This document shows, in pieces, positions 16,316 to 25,681 of a DNA stretch of 64,000 nt; position 1 is the stretch's first letter; each line of letters opens with the position of its first letter. Under the pieces are notes generated by a model. It was not told the origin of the DNA. It did no database searches and worked only from the letters and a program-made list of their open reading frames with translations. Source of the DNA: Pseudomonas cuatrocienegasensis (GTDB taxonomy: Bacteria; Pseudomonadota; Gammaproteobacteria; Pseudomonadales; Pseudomonadaceae); NCBI RefSeq assembly GCF_900110925.1, contig NZ_FOFP01000013.1, forward strand, positions 1-64,000. Reading direction: 5' to 3'. A program made the translations under genes and the position numbers.

Positions 16316-18910
16316 ATGAATACTCTTCTGCGCCGCATCAAGACCTTCTTGTTCCTTGTGCCCCTGGGCCTTTCCCCATCTGCTGGCTGGGCATCAGACT
16401 GGGTCGCCAGCGTGGATGAGCGCAGCGGCTTACCGCTGCTGATGCAAGGCGGAAACCCCGCCATTTCGGCCTCCCTCAATTTCTGGGGAAGCAACTGGGC
16501 CTGGGCCTATATGCCTACCGAGTTCAAGGTAGCGGCACCTTATCGCTATACCTTGGCCGGCGAAAACAAAGCGTTGGACTTCAAGCTATCCGCCAATATT
16601 CAGAAGGAAAATCAACAGACCTTAGTCTGGGACGTCAGCCTAGACGCTAGAAGTGCAAAGCAAGACGTGATCGGTGGCGGCATCATTTTCAAATTCGACC
16701 TGGCCACCCTTGGCAGCGAAATGGGCGATCCGGTATTGCTACCCGATAACCGCGGTTGGTCCTGGGGGAAAACGCCTGATAGACAAATCACAATGCATGT
16801 TGAGCCCGCCCTGGCCAAAACGTATTTTGAGAAGGGCAACAAAACTCAGCTGCGTGCATTTTTCATCGAAGGCGCCATCACACCGGGCGTCAAGAACTTC
16901 CAGGTCACTTTGACCATTGACGGCGACATAGCCCTTGGCCCAACCTCAGCCGAGCGTTTTGGTTTAGTCGACCCTAAAACCTGGCCCAGCGATAAAGTCG
17001 ACTGGAAAACCTCCCCGGTGGATCTTTCCTTCCTCAACGAACAAGAAAAACCTGCTGGCAAACGTGGCTTTGTCAAGGCATCGGGCGAACAGCTGCTATT
17101 TGCCGACAATACTCCCGCGCGTTTCTGGGGCACAAATCTGTCGGCTTACACGTTATTCGGCACCCCGGATGATGCAATTAAACAGCAAGCCCGCCGCCTT
17201 TCGGCGCTGGGCTTCAATCTTGTGCGCTTGCACCACCATGATTCTGCCTGGGTAAACCCAAATATTTTTGGCGACAAAAAGTTCATAAGCAATACCCAGC
17301 AAGTGAGCGCCGAGGCACAGGCAAAACTTGATTGGTGGATAAAGTGCCTGAAAGATGAGGGTATTTATGTCTGGCTTGACCTGCATGTAGGACGAACACT
17401 CAAGGACGGTGACAACATCTACGGCTTCGATGAGATACGCAAAGGTAAGGATGAGGCAAGCCTCAAGGGCTACGCCTACGTCAATATCACCATTCAGCAA
17501 GCAATGAAGCGTTTTGCCGAGGCTTATCTAACTCATGTGAACCCACATACCGGCCTTACCTACAAGGATGATCCAGCGATCGCCGCTGTATTGATCACCA
17601 ACGAGAACGACATTACCCACCACTTTGGCAATGCTCTTTTGCCAGACAAGAAGGTGCCTGATCACAACGCGATTTATATGAGCGAAGCAGAGAACTTTGC
17701 CCGCCAGCACAATCTACCCAAAAATAAAATTTGGCGCGCCTGGGAACATGGGCCATCGAAGCTATTCCTAAACGATCTGGAACAACGCTTCAACGTGGAC
17801 ATGATTCAACACCTGCGTGAACTGGGCGTAAAAGTCCCAATTGCGACCACCAGCACGTGGGGCGGCAATGGACTGAGCTCTCTTCCAGCCCTTACGGCAG
17901 GCGACGTAATCGATGTGCACAGCTATGGCGGTGCAGGTCAACTGGAAAAGAACCCACTCTCTAGTGACGGTATGTTGCATTGGATTGCCGCAGGCCAAGT
18001 GGCAGGCAAACCACTGACAGTGACTGAGTGGAACGCCGAACCCTTCCCGACGCCGGATCGCCACACGCTGCCGCTCTACATGGCGGGTATGGCCAGCCAT
18101 CAAGGCTGGGATGCCATGATGCAATATGCGTACAGTCAGGAAAGGTTGACTGAGCGCCGGATATCGGCCTCAAACTGGCACGCTTACAACGATCCGGCCC
18201 TGCTAGCAACCCTTCCTGCTGCAGCACTCATGTACCGCCGTGGCGATATTCGCGAGGCGCTGACAACCTACGTATTTGCACCGACGACATCCACCTTATT
18301 CAATCAGCAGATCACACCCAAGAACTCAGTTGCACTGCGCACAGCCGTCGAGAAAGGTAAGCTGCAAATTGCGATGCCCTACACCACGGAACTGCCGTGG
18401 CTTGAACAGAGTACGTTTTCCTCCCAGGCACAAGTAATAAATGACCCCCGCCAGTCACTGCTCAATGCCGGCGCAAGCGAGTCAACCACAGATACGGGCG
18501 AACTGAAACGCAACTGGCGAAAAGGTATCTATACAATCAATACAGCTCGTACCCTGGCTGCGACAGGCTGGATTGGTGGGGAATCGATTGTACTTGGCGC
18601 GCTCAATATCCAAGTGAATACTCCAAACGCCAGTGTTGCGGTACAAAGCATGGACAGCACGCCTGTAGGCCAGTCAAGGAATTTGCTAATCTCACTGGGT
18701 ACCCGCGCTGTTCCCAGGGATGGAAAAAAGACACCCTTCTATGTAGAACCACTTGAGGGGACACTGACTTTACAAGCCCCCGAAGGCTTGAAGCTGTTTA
18801 CTCCTGGCATACTTGCACAAATGAAGGAATTGCCCGTGACCTACAGTGACGGACGCTACACAATAAAACTTGACGATAGACAGATGTCAAACTGGCTATT
18901 TTTGAGATAA
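16316..18910 (+). CDS. secreted glycoside hydrolase, clan GH-A (GH5-like)
   Basis: An 864-residue exported enzyme. The signal peptide runs to about residue 26 (LSPSAGWA). A beta-rich N-terminal domain (to about residue 270) precedes a TIM-barrel domain starting at ARFWGTNLSAYTLFGTPDDA; it has LVRLHHHDSAW, the acid/base in ITNEND (Glu430) and the nucleophile in TVTEWNAE (Glu571), the usual clan GH-A pair. A C-terminal beta domain follows. The start has AGGTGA before it; an upstream in-frame start would spoil the signal peptide. Polysaccharide loci often carry a lyase or hydrolase that trims or releases the product; the substrate here is unknown, but the gene sits between the polymerase and galE. 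Confidence 0.85.
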   Translation: MNTLLRRIKTFLFLVPLGLSPSAGWASDWVASVDERSGLPLLMQGGNPAISASLNFWGSNWAWAYMPTEFKVAAPYRYTLAGENKALDFKLSANIQKENQQTLVWDVSLDARSAKQDVIGGGIIFKFDLATLGSEMGDPVLLPDNRGWSWGKTPDRQITMHVEPALAKTYFEKGNKTQLRAFFIEGAITPGVKNFQVTLTIDGDIALGPTSAERFGLVDPKTWPSDKVDWKTSPVDLSFLNEQEKPAGKRGFVKASGEQLLFADNTPARFWGTNLSAYTLFGTPDDAIKQQARRLSALGFNLVRLHHHDSAWVNPNIFGDKKFISNTQQVSAEAQAKLDWWIKCLKDEGIYVWLDLHVGRTLKDGDNIYGFDEIRKGKDEASLKGYAYVNITIQQAMKRFAEAYLTHVNPHTGLTYKDDPAIAAVLITNENDITHHFGNALLPDKKVPDHNAIYMSEAENFARQHNLPKNKIWRAWEHGPSKLFLNDLEQRFNVDMIQHLRELGVKVPIATTSTWGGNGLSSLPALTAGDVIDVHSYGGAGQLEKNPLSSDGMLHWIAAGQVAGKPLTVTEWNAEPFPTPDRHTLPLYMAGMASHQGWDAMMQYAYSQERLTERRISASNWHAYNDPALLATLPAAALMYRRGDIREALTTYVFAPTTSTLFNQQITPKNSVALRTAVEKGKLQIAMPYTTELPWLEQSTFSSQAQVINDPRQSLLNAGASESTTDTGELKRNWRKGIYTINTARTLAATGWIGGESIVLGALNIQVNTPNASVAVQSMDSTPVGQSRNLLISLGTRAVPRDGKKTPFYVEPLEGTLTLQAPEGLKLFTPGILAQMKELPVTYSDGRYTIKLDDRQMSNWLFLR

Positions 18911-19180
18911 TTCACAGTCTCGCATGGCATAGACTGTGGCTTGTGCGAACACTCTGCAGGCCTTAACGCAGCACCTGCATAAATTTTCATCCAGCACCAA
19001 GTCTGTGCGATCTAAGCCATTGAGCTACAACAGCGACACCGCAGCATATTCGCCACAGGGCGTGGCAGATAAGAAAGTACTCCTGGCAGTACAAGATAAC
19101 ACTCGGACATAACCTTAAACTTTTACGCTTGCGCGAATCTCAACCCGCGCTGAAACAGTACCGATTTGCAGGAGATGCAG

Positions 19181-20173
19181 ATGAAGTTTCTGGTTGTTGG
19201 CGGTGCGGGCTATATCGGCTCTCACATGGTCAAGCATCTGCTTGATGCTAATCACCTAGTGGTAGTAGCGGACAACTTCTCCACGGGATACCGGGCCGCG
19301 CTGCTCGGCGGCATACTGGAAGAGCTGGATATAGCCGATGCAGCAGCGCTTGATGCCTTATTCGCTGCGCACCATTTCGATGCAGTATTTCACTTCGCTT
19401 CGTTTATTCAGGTCGGCGAATCCGTTAGCGAACCGGCCAAGTACTACGCGAACAATTTCTCCGCGACCCTGACCCTTCTCCAGGCCATGGCGCGAGCGCA
19501 AATCAAGAACTTCATCTTCTCGTCGACTGCAGCCGTCTATGGCGATCCGGTCTATATGCCTATTGACGAGGAACACCCTAAAGCTGCGATCAACCCCTAC
19601 GGTCGTAGCAAATGGATGGTGGAGCAAATGCTGGAGGACTTCGACCGGGCATACGGGCTCAAGTCGGTATGCTTGCGCTACTTTAACGCCGCAGGAGCTG
19701 ACCCTGAAGGCTTGTTAGGGGAGCGTCATGAGCCGGAGACTCATCTAATTCCACTGATACTCCAGGCAGCATCTTGCCGTCGGCCAGCAATCACCGTATT
19801 CGGCCGCGACTACGATACCCCCGACGGAACCTGTATCCGTGATTACATTCACGTTGCCGATCTTGTAAAGGCGCATGCCCTTGCAGTGGACTATCTAATG
19901 GCCGGAGGTGAAAGCAGTGCATTCAACCTAGGTAATGGTCAGGGATTTTCGGTACAGGAAGTGATAGATACAGCACGCCGCGTCACCGGTCGAGCTATCA
20001 CCGTCAGCGATGCTCCGCGGCGCGCAGGTGACCCTCCGCGTCTTGTCGCTGACGCACGCAGAGCCACTGCCGTGCTTGGTTGGCAGCCACAATATGCATC
20101 GATTGAGCAAATAGTGATGCACGCCTGGGCTTGGGAGCAACAATACCCCTGGACTAACAATCCGAGCGAGTAA
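19181..20173 (+). CDS. galE: UDP-glucose 4-epimerase
   Basis: A 330-residue short-chain dehydrogenase fold. Seen: the NAD motif GGAGYIGSH at the very N-terminus, FHFASFIQVGESV, FSSTAAVYGDP (catalytic Ser), the Y-x3-K catalytic pair in NPYGRSKWM, LRYFNAAGADPEG and the late RAGDPP. It interconverts UDP-glucose and UDP-galactose, or the N-acetyl forms, to supply the EPS. GGAG precedes ATG 19181 at six bases. It is convergent with the BY-kinase gene. Confidence 0.93.
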   Translation: MKFLVVGGAGYIGSHMVKHLLDANHLVVVADNFSTGYRAALLGGILEELDIADAAALDALFAAHHFDAVFHFASFIQVGESVSEPAKYYANNFSATLTLLQAMARAQIKNFIFSSTAAVYGDPVYMPIDEEHPKAAINPYGRSKWMVEQMLEDFDRAYGLKSVCLRYFNAAGADPEGLLGERHEPETHLIPLILQAASCRRPAITVFGRDYDTPDGTCIRDYIHVADLVKAHALAVDYLMAGGESSAFNLGNGQGFSVQEVIDTARRVTGRAITVSDAPRRAGDPPRLVADARRATAVLGWQPQYASIEQIVMHAWAWEQQYPWTNNPSE

Positions 20174-20263
20174 CGTGCGCGGCGTGAAGCCCGCACATTC
20201 TCCCTTATCGGCCCTGTATCGGTATCTCCGTAACCAGCGGGAGACCCTGGCCAGTCGCGACTA

Positions 20264-21076
20264 TTAATAACTGTATGTACGCGGCTCAATTTCGATCTTA
20301 TTGAGTACCGTACCAATCAAATTAGCCGCTGGCAGATGGTGTAGACAGTCCTCGATTTCTTTCTTGCTGTTCATGCCATTGGCGACGACCAGGAGGACGC
20401 AGTCGATTTTCGGCAACACTGCTATTGCGTCATCGCAGCTCAGCAACGGCGGCAGGTCAAAAATAACAATACGTGAGTCGTAGCGCTCACGCAGATCAGT
20501 GATCAAATTACCAACAGCTACCGAAGAAAGCACTTCAGTGGAGTGCGAAACTGACTTGCGTGTCGGTAACACCACAAAACGCGGTAAGGATGGATTGACC
20601 AGAACATCTTGTAATTCTGCTTCGCCCGACAGCAAGTCGTTTAGTGACTGCTCCATCGGCAGGCCAAGGTAAGCACCCACCTTGGGACGGCGAAGGTCGA
20701 AGTCAACCAATAACGCTGTTTTAGTCGTGTGGTGAGCGATGCTCATTGCCAAGTTAATGGCCACTACCGTTTTCCCGGCTTCGGGAGTGGGGGAAGTAAT
20801 CGCAAGAGTACGCCAGCCATTTTCTTCCATGATTTTCAACACTTGCGTACGCAGCAAATCGAAAGACCAACTCATGTTCGAGTTTTTGTTGTAGGCAACA
20901 ATCCGATTTCGCTCAAGGAGTTCCGCACGCAAGGAAATAACCTTGGTCTGCACATAATTGAGCGCACCAAGCTCAGCAAGAGGCTGCGCGACTGCAGACG
21001 AGGCTTGTGGCTTGGCTATAAAACCTGAGGAGGCTTGCTTCTTGGCTTTTTCGATGGCTTGCTTAATTCGTTCCAT
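20264..21076 (-). CDS. CpsD/CapB-family tyrosine kinase (BY-kinase) or MinD-like partner of Wzz
   Basis: A 270-residue cytoplasmic P-loop protein. Walker A is TSPTPEAGKTV (about residues 94-104), Walker A' is ALLVDFDLRRP, and Walker B is IVIFDLPPLLS. This is the bacterial tyrosine kinase arrangement that pairs with a GNVR/Wzz membrane protein to control chain length. The C-terminus has only RTYSY, so the tyrosine cluster is very short and the kinase may be weakly autophosphorylating. It follows the Wzz-like gene by 11 bases. In exosortase loci this family is common. Confidence 0.87.
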   Translation of the reverse strand: MERIKQAIEKAKKQASSGFIAKPQASSAVAQPLAELGALNYVQTKVISLRAELLERNRIVAYNKNSNMSWSFDLLRTQVLKIMEENGWRTLAITSPTPEAGKTVVAINLAMSIAHHTTKTALLVDFDLRRPKVGAYLGLPMEQSLNDLLSGEAELQDVLVNPSLPRFVVLPTRKSVSHSTEVLSSVAVGNLITDLRERYDSRIVIFDLPPLLSCDDAIAVLPKIDCVLLVVANGMNSKKEIEDCLHHLPAANLIGTVLNKIEIEPRTYSY

Positions 21077-21087
21077 TGCTATTTGCC

Positions 21088-22653
21088 TTACTCAAACCGG
21101 GCCAGAGCTTTAAATACCAGAAGGTCCAGCGGCATGTATAGGAGATGCAGTAGCACCAGTGAGGTCACAACTACCAAGATCGCAGAAACGATCATGATCG
21201 CCAGCCACCTTCTGCGGCGTTTCAGTTCAGCTTGAGTAAAGATGTATGGAATCGAGACTAATATACGCTTACCCAGCACGCTGGTCAGGGCATCAGCGCC
21301 GCGGACACGCTGGTTCAAGGTTTCCAGAAAAACGACCATCCCGCCCGAACCTGCCAGGGCGAGGAAAAAACCTAGTGCTGCAATTTTCTTACGATTGGGT
21401 TTGACCGGCCTTTCTGGCATTAGCGGTGGTTCGAGAAGTACAAAACGCTCAGCCTTGTTTTCCTGCTCGAGGTTTTCAGAGATCTGCGCACCCATTTGCT
21501 TCGTGCGAATTTCTTCATATTTCTTGCGAGCATTCTCGTGGTCACGCATCAGTGTGACTAGGCCGCGCTCAATTTGTGGCGTCTGCAAAATTTGGCGCTC
21601 GTAGCCTTCTATCTTGGCAAGCAAAGCTTGCCTCTGTGCGGCAAGTGACACAACGCGAGCGTTAGCGGCCGCTATTTTGGCCTGAACTCTGGCAACCTCC
21701 AAATCGCTCTGCGATAAGGCGCTCTCACCGTCGCTGCCGGATGCTTCGAGCGCATCAATTTGACGTTTGAGCGCCCGCACATCAGGGTGCGCTTCTTTAT
21801 ATAGGGAGAGAAGCTGGGTGTACTCGGCTTTCAGACTGGCCAAATTTGGCGACGCATTTGCAGTCGGGTAGGCCGACCCTGTCTTGGCTGTTAAGCCAGC
21901 GTTTGCGGCGGACAACTCCAGATCCAGAAACCGCAGTTCTTCCTGTGCCGTCTTGTAGTCCCGATCAACTTCTTTCAATTCCGCCTCTGTGCGTGACAAC
22001 ATGTTCATGCGCAGTTCTTGATGTTCTGGCAGAGCGTTACCGTTGTCTTGCTTGAAAGCAGCAAGCTGATTTTCCAATCTTTCTAGCTCTACCCTGAGCT
22101 TGTCTGCCTCACGGGTCAGAAACTCCGTGGTTTCACTTGCACGTTCGGTCCGCTGCTTGATGTTCTCGTCAAGAAACAACGTAACCAGTTCATTCGCAAC
22201 CTTGTTCGCAATATCAGGCCGCTGATGCTCGAAGGAAACTCGAAAGGCAATGGTAGCCAAGCCGCGCCCCTTGACCTCCGCATTGACCAGAGAAACTCGT
22301 ATCGAAGTACGCATTTCATCGATCTTCTCTGAAACCGTCAGCGACTTACCATCACTACTGAAGAGCTTGTATTTGTCGATGATACGCAGCAGGTGTTCAC
22401 GGGTCATCACACGCTGGCGAATGATCTCGATGCGCTCGTCAGCATAGGCAGTATTGCTCGCCGCGACTAAATCTGCGGAAATCTGCTGAGATTCAACGAG
22501 AATAGTGCCCGTTGACTGGAACACAGGCGGAATAGTAACGGCAACTACCAAGCTCACACCGAGTATGACCGCAAAACTCAGGCCCAGAAGCAGGGCTCGA
22601 CGCTTGATTACAGCAAGGTAATCGTTGAGCGACATTTCGTATTCAGAGTTCAT
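21088..22653 (-). CDS. Wzz/GNVR-type polysaccharide chain-length protein
   Basis: A 521-residue inner-membrane protein: a membrane helix near residues 22-42, a long periplasmic part with heptad coiled coils (AEKLERL-type stretches from about residue 160 to 370), the MERPVKPNRKK-like segment PPLMPERPVKPNRKK before the second membrane helix, and a third hydrophobic stretch at the end. This is the GNVR-Wzz plan with an extra C-terminal helix as seen in EpsF/PEP-CTERM transport proteins. Start ATG 22653 is preferred to a TTG that overlaps the upstream stop. It forms the export complex with the Wza-like, beta-barrel and BY-kinase products. Confidence 0.9.
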   Translation of the reverse strand: MNSEYEMSLNDYLAVIKRRALLLGLSFAVILGVSLVVAVTIPPVFQSTGTILVESQQISADLVAASNTAYADERIEIIRQRVMTREHLLRIIDKYKLFSSDGKSLTVSEKIDEMRTSIRVSLVNAEVKGRGLATIAFRVSFEHQRPDIANKVANELVTLFLDENIKQRTERASETTEFLTREADKLRVELERLENQLAAFKQDNGNALPEHQELRMNMLSRTEAELKEVDRDYKTAQEELRFLDLELSAANAGLTAKTGSAYPTANASPNLASLKAEYTQLLSLYKEAHPDVRALKRQIDALEASGSDGESALSQSDLEVARVQAKIAAANARVVSLAAQRQALLAKIEGYERQILQTPQIERGLVTLMRDHENARKKYEEIRTKQMGAQISENLEQENKAERFVLLEPPLMPERPVKPNRKKIAALGFFLALAGSGGMVVFLETLNQRVRGADALTSVLGKRILVSIPYIFTQAELKRRRRWLAIMIVSAILVVVTSLVLLHLLYMPLDLLVFKALARFE

Positions 22654-22673
22654 AATAATCACACAGCTGGAAT

Positions 22674-23789
22674 TCAAAAATCGGGGTGATTATAAATCAG
22701 GGTCACCCCAAGTACGTTGGCGCTGGCATCTGGGCGCTCATCTTGCTGACGTTGTCTGTACGTTAGGGAAAGACGCGCAACCCAGAAAGGCGAAAGCTCT
22801 TGGCTGGCCCATAGATTGATTTGACGCATGGTATTGGGCGCGGTGCTTTTATTATCTTGCAATGAAGCATCAAGACCCGCTCGCAGAGTCTCGCTAACTG
22901 CGTAACTCCAGCTAGCGCGCAGCTGGCTCACCTCGGTAAAGCCGCCCTCCCCGCTGGTAATGGTACTACGACCGACGTCGATACTTGTATCAAAACGCTC
23001 ACCGATATAGCTCAACTCAAAACCGCCCTGCCAGCTGGGGCCGCCTTCGTCACCTGAAACCTGATTAACACCTGCCCGCAACACACCTTGAAGCTGCTCA
23101 GAGATAGTGAACCGCAGACCGCTCATGGGGCCATACCGGGTTGAGGATGCCGTTACGGTCCCGCCCACCGGCTCATAGCGACTGAGCGAGACTTCTGCAT
23201 AGGGCTCGAGAAGCTCGCTCCACCCATAGCTCCAACTGAACTTGGTGGATAGCTCGTCATAGCTGGTTAGCGAATCAACATCGTACCTGACACGTGTGTA
23301 GTCGGCATCGCTAGCCAGTGTGCTGCGCTCACTGATGGCGGCACGCCAGTTTCCGGCCAAATTATATTTCTTGCGCGTACCATCACCAGTGACCACACCG
23401 GTCTCTTCAAGCTCGCTGAAGAGTGTCGAGCTCTCATCATATTTCGCAGTAAGACCAAAACCACCCCTCTCGGTCTCACGCTGCCACCCCAATAGCAACT
23501 TGGGATCTTCACGGTCCAGGGCAATGGATTGGTCGGAGGATCGCTCGAGATTGAGGCCGATGCCAAAACGGAGCTCGTCCAGGCCAAAAGCACCTATGAG
23601 GGTGTAATCCGGCGCAATGGTTGTGCGGGTTACACCTTTCTCATCCTCGGCATCAAGCCGGGGGTTGGTGTCGTGCTCGGTGGTCATAGGCAGCGCAACG
23701 GTGGTCTGCCAGCTGGCCGCATGGACAACGCCTGAAGACAGCAACACCAGGGAAGCCGTCATCATTCGCGCTGCTCGTCGCGACATCAT
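22674..23789 (-). CDS. outer-membrane beta-barrel protein of the EPS export unit
   Basis: A 371-residue exported protein: signal peptide MMSRRAARMMTASLVLLSSG ending VVHAA, then amphipathic strands throughout (alternating polar and hydrophobic residues in ELRFGIGLNLERSSDQ-type stretches) and a terminal phenylalanine, as expected of outer-membrane barrels. Proteins of this kind sit beside Wza/Wzz genes in exosortase loci (EpsL- or TIGR03016-like); I cannot assign the exact family. The start is chosen from two adjacent ATGs (23789, 23786); TTG 23807 is also open. It may form the outer-membrane pore or guide for the polymer. Confidence 0.82.
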   Translation of the reverse strand: MMSRRAARMMTASLVLLSSGVVHAASWQTTVALPMTTEHDTNPRLDAEDEKGVTRTTIAPDYTLIGAFGLDELRFGIGLNLERSSDQSIALDREDPKLLLGWQRETERGGFGLTAKYDESSTLFSELEETGVVTGDGTRKKYNLAGNWRAAISERSTLASDADYTRVRYDVDSLTSYDELSTKFSWSYGWSELLEPYAEVSLSRYEPVGGTVTASSTRYGPMSGLRFTISEQLQGVLRAGVNQVSGDEGGPSWQGGFELSYIGERFDTSIDVGRSTITSGEGGFTEVSQLRASWSYAVSETLRAGLDASLQDNKSTAPNTMRQINLWASQELSPFWVARLSLTYRQRQQDERPDASANVLGVTLIYNHPDF

Positions 23790-23809
23790 CTCTGATATAT
23801 CGCGCAAGG

Positions 23810-24367
23810 TTAGGGCACAACCAGAGTATCACCGGCCTGGAGCTGGATATTGGTGGCCATATCACGCCCAGAAATCAGGTCTTTGTAATCAATCGGCAGG
23901 ATTTCCTGGCCCTGACCGCTGTGACGTATAATTTTTATCGCACCCTCATCGGCAAACTTGTCGAGCCCGCCCGAAAGACTAAGTGCCTGCAACACAGACG
24001 TTGGCCCCGTCAACACCACCGGACCAGGCCTAGTTACTTTACCCAGTACATAAACACGATTGCCTTCGATGCCGGTGACAACAACACTGACACTGGGATC
24101 AGGCAAATACTCCTCGAGTCGAACTGAGATATTTTCTGCAGCAGCAGTAGAATCAAGCCCGGCAACCTGAACGCGGCCCGCCAAGGGGAAGGTAACGCTG
24201 CCATCAGGAAGCACACGCACTTCCAGCTGCAAGCTTTCTTCACGCCAAACGGATACCAGAACGACATCACCTGGATTAAGCAGGTAGGGCGCAACTTTTT
24301 CCTCAGCACTGGCAAATCCACTACTGACAGCCAGCATAACGAACGTAAGCAAAAACAAACGCAACAT
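23810..24367 (-). CDS. polysaccharide export protein, Wza/EpsE type
   Basis: A 185-residue exported protein. The Poly_export domain starts at YLLNPGDVVLVSVWREESL and covers DGSVTFPLAGRVQVAGL; an SLBB-like part follows with NRVYVLGKVTRPGPVVL and the closing LQAGDTLVVP. The signal peptide ends SSGFASA-E, with no lipobox cysteine, so it is not a lipoprotein as Wza of E. coli is. It is also half the usual length. It likely forms a periplasmic ring that feeds the beta-barrel encoded next. CGGAG precedes the ATG. Confidence 0.92.
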   Translation of the reverse strand: MLRLFLLTFVMLAVSSGFASAEEKVAPYLLNPGDVVLVSVWREESLQLEVRVLPDGSVTFPLAGRVQVAGLDSTAAAENISVRLEEYLPDPSVSVVVTGIEGNRVYVLGKVTRPGPVVLTGPTSVLQALSLSGGLDKFADEGAIKIIRHSGQGQEILPIDYKDLISGRDMATNIQLQAGDTLVVP

Positions 24368-24403
24368 CGAGATGTCTCCGATTCAGTAGCTTATTATCAT
24401 CAA

Positions 24404-24437
24404 GAATAAAAAAAGGGGAGGTCGCCCCCCCCCCTTC
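24404..24437 (-). terminator. rho-independent terminator with a 10-C tract
   Basis: On the minus strand AAGGGGGGG pairs with CCTCCCCTT (one G-U pair) around a six-base loop and is followed by seven T. It sits after the VPLPA-CTERM gene and before the Wza-like gene. One arm is made of a homopolymer of ten C on the plus strand (24425-24434). Confidence 0.75.
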
Positions 24438-24455
24438 GTCCAGCCATCGCTACGA

Positions 24456-25034
24456 TTAAGCAGCAACCATCTCGGACTTCTTGGCAGCAGCCAGTTTACG
24501 GCGACGCATCATACCGGCACCTAGCAAGGCAGAGCCGAACAACAGGGCAGCACCTGGCAGAGGCACGGCGGCGTCAAGCAGAAGCGTTGAATCAACATTA
24601 CCGTTAAGGATGTTGCTCACGCCAAACACCAGCGGACCATTGTAGGCCTGTTGAGGCACCCAGCTGAAGTACTGCCAACCGGTATCGCCGACGGCATTCA
24701 AAGTCGCCACATTTGCCAGCAAATTGTAACCTTGGTCGGTGACTACAAATGAAGTGTCGTTATTCGGCATTGTTTCTCCCGAAATAAAACGCCACATGAA
24801 CTCATACGTCTGCCCAGCTGCCAGATTTACTATCTGGAACAGAGTTTGATTGCCTACCAACTGGCCGTACGAACTGCCTTCATATGCCAGCGAAGCATTG
24901 TTGCCAACTGTCCCTGTACCAGCCCAAGGAGCAATGCCGCTTTCAAAGCCCATGTTTGGAACAGTTGCAGCCGTGGCCACTTGTGCAGAGGCTAGCAATA
25001 CTGCCGCCAAGCCCAGTTTTCGAATCATTTTCAT
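24456..25034 (-). CDS. VPLPA-CTERM sorting-domain protein, putative exosortase substrate
   Basis: A 192-residue secreted protein. The signal peptide (about residues 1-22, LAAVLLASAQVATA) is followed by a beta-rich domain opening TVPNMGFESGIAPWAGTG, which resembles a carbohydrate-binding fold. The C-terminus has VPLPGAALLFGSALLGAGMM followed by RRRKL: motif, membrane helix, basic cluster, as required for exosortase sorting. The tail after the basic cluster is longer than usual (AAAKKSEMVAA). It is next to a second protein of the same type and near the export genes. It is most likely a cell-surface or EPS-associated protein cut by XrtD. Confidence 0.88.
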   Translation of the reverse strand: MKMIRKLGLAAVLLASAQVATAATVPNMGFESGIAPWAGTGTVGNNASLAYEGSSYGQLVGNQTLFQIVNLAAGQTYEFMWRFISGETMPNNDTSFVVTDQGYNLLANVATLNAVGDTGWQYFSWVPQQAYNGPLVFGVSNILNGNVDSTLLLDAAVPLPGAALLFGSALLGAGMMRRRKLAAAKKSEMVAA

Positions 25035-25075
25035 AAATACCTCTCATACCGCGAACGTTTAAAAGCCATTGTTGT

Positions 25076-25618
25076 TTACACCTTCCGTCGGCTGGCAACT
25101 ACAATGAAACCAAACAACGCGGAAGCAAATAACCATGCCGCAGCAGAAAGCGGCACAGCACTCGGTTGAGCGGCATTGGCTAAGGCAACAGACTGACCTG
25201 TCAATCCAATGGCCTGAGCATGCAAACCAACCCTAAAACGACCTTCAACAAGCGCCGTAATCAAGCCATCGAATGAGCCAGTACTGGCCCAATATCCGAG
25301 AAGACCGGCCGATTTATCCGCTGCGCCTAGACGATCACGCAGCAGTAATTTACCAGCAGCACCGTCATTCACACTCGCCCCATCAGGCTCGAGAGAAGGA
25401 CTGGCTAGAAAAACAAATGCACCAATCTCAGGTAGATGCACCTGGGCCGATTCAATGCTAGAGGGCACACCCCACAAAGATCCGGCCCCTTGGGCAGTAC
25501 TGCCTGGATTCTCAACCTCAAGCGACAAGCCAGCGGCCTGGACGCAAGAAATCGACGCTCCGCCTAAAAGCAACAACATGGCTGTCAAGGCTGATTTGGT
25601 CAAAAGCACTAGGCGCAT
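25076..25618 (-). CDS. VPLPA-CTERM-like protein with a VPLS motif
   Basis: A 180-residue exported protein. The signal peptide MRLVLLTKSALTAMLLLLGG ends near CVQA. The mature part has no domain I recognise. The C-terminus is AVPLSAAAWLFASALFGFIV, then VASRRKV, a motif-helix-basic tail like its neighbours but with serine where proline is normal (VPLS-A). GGGAG at good spacing fixes ATG 25618. It is upstream of the other VPLPA gene on the same strand with a 41-base gap, so they may share a transcript from the promoter at 25682-25710. Confidence 0.78.
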   Translation of the reverse strand: MRLVLLTKSALTAMLLLLGGASISCVQAAGLSLEVENPGSTAQGAGSLWGVPSSIESAQVHLPEIGAFVFLASPSLEPDGASVNDGAAGKLLLRDRLGAADKSAGLLGYWASTGSFDGLITALVEGRFRVGLHAQAIGLTGQSVALANAAQPSAVPLSAAAWLFASALFGFIVVASRRKV

Positions 25619-25655
25619 CACACACTCCCTGTGCACGGGTTTAACCACCGAGATG

Positions 25656-25672
25656 TAAGGAAACATTCCTTA
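25656..25672. promoter_or_regulatory. perfect inverted repeat in the leader of the VPLS gene
   Basis: TAAGGAA-ACA-TTCCTTA is a 7-base perfect inverted repeat with a 3-base spacer, lying just after the predicted transcription start of the 25076-25618 gene. It could be an operator or a leader hairpin. No protein can be named. Confidence 0.4.
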
Positions 25673-25681
25673 TTTGGGGCG

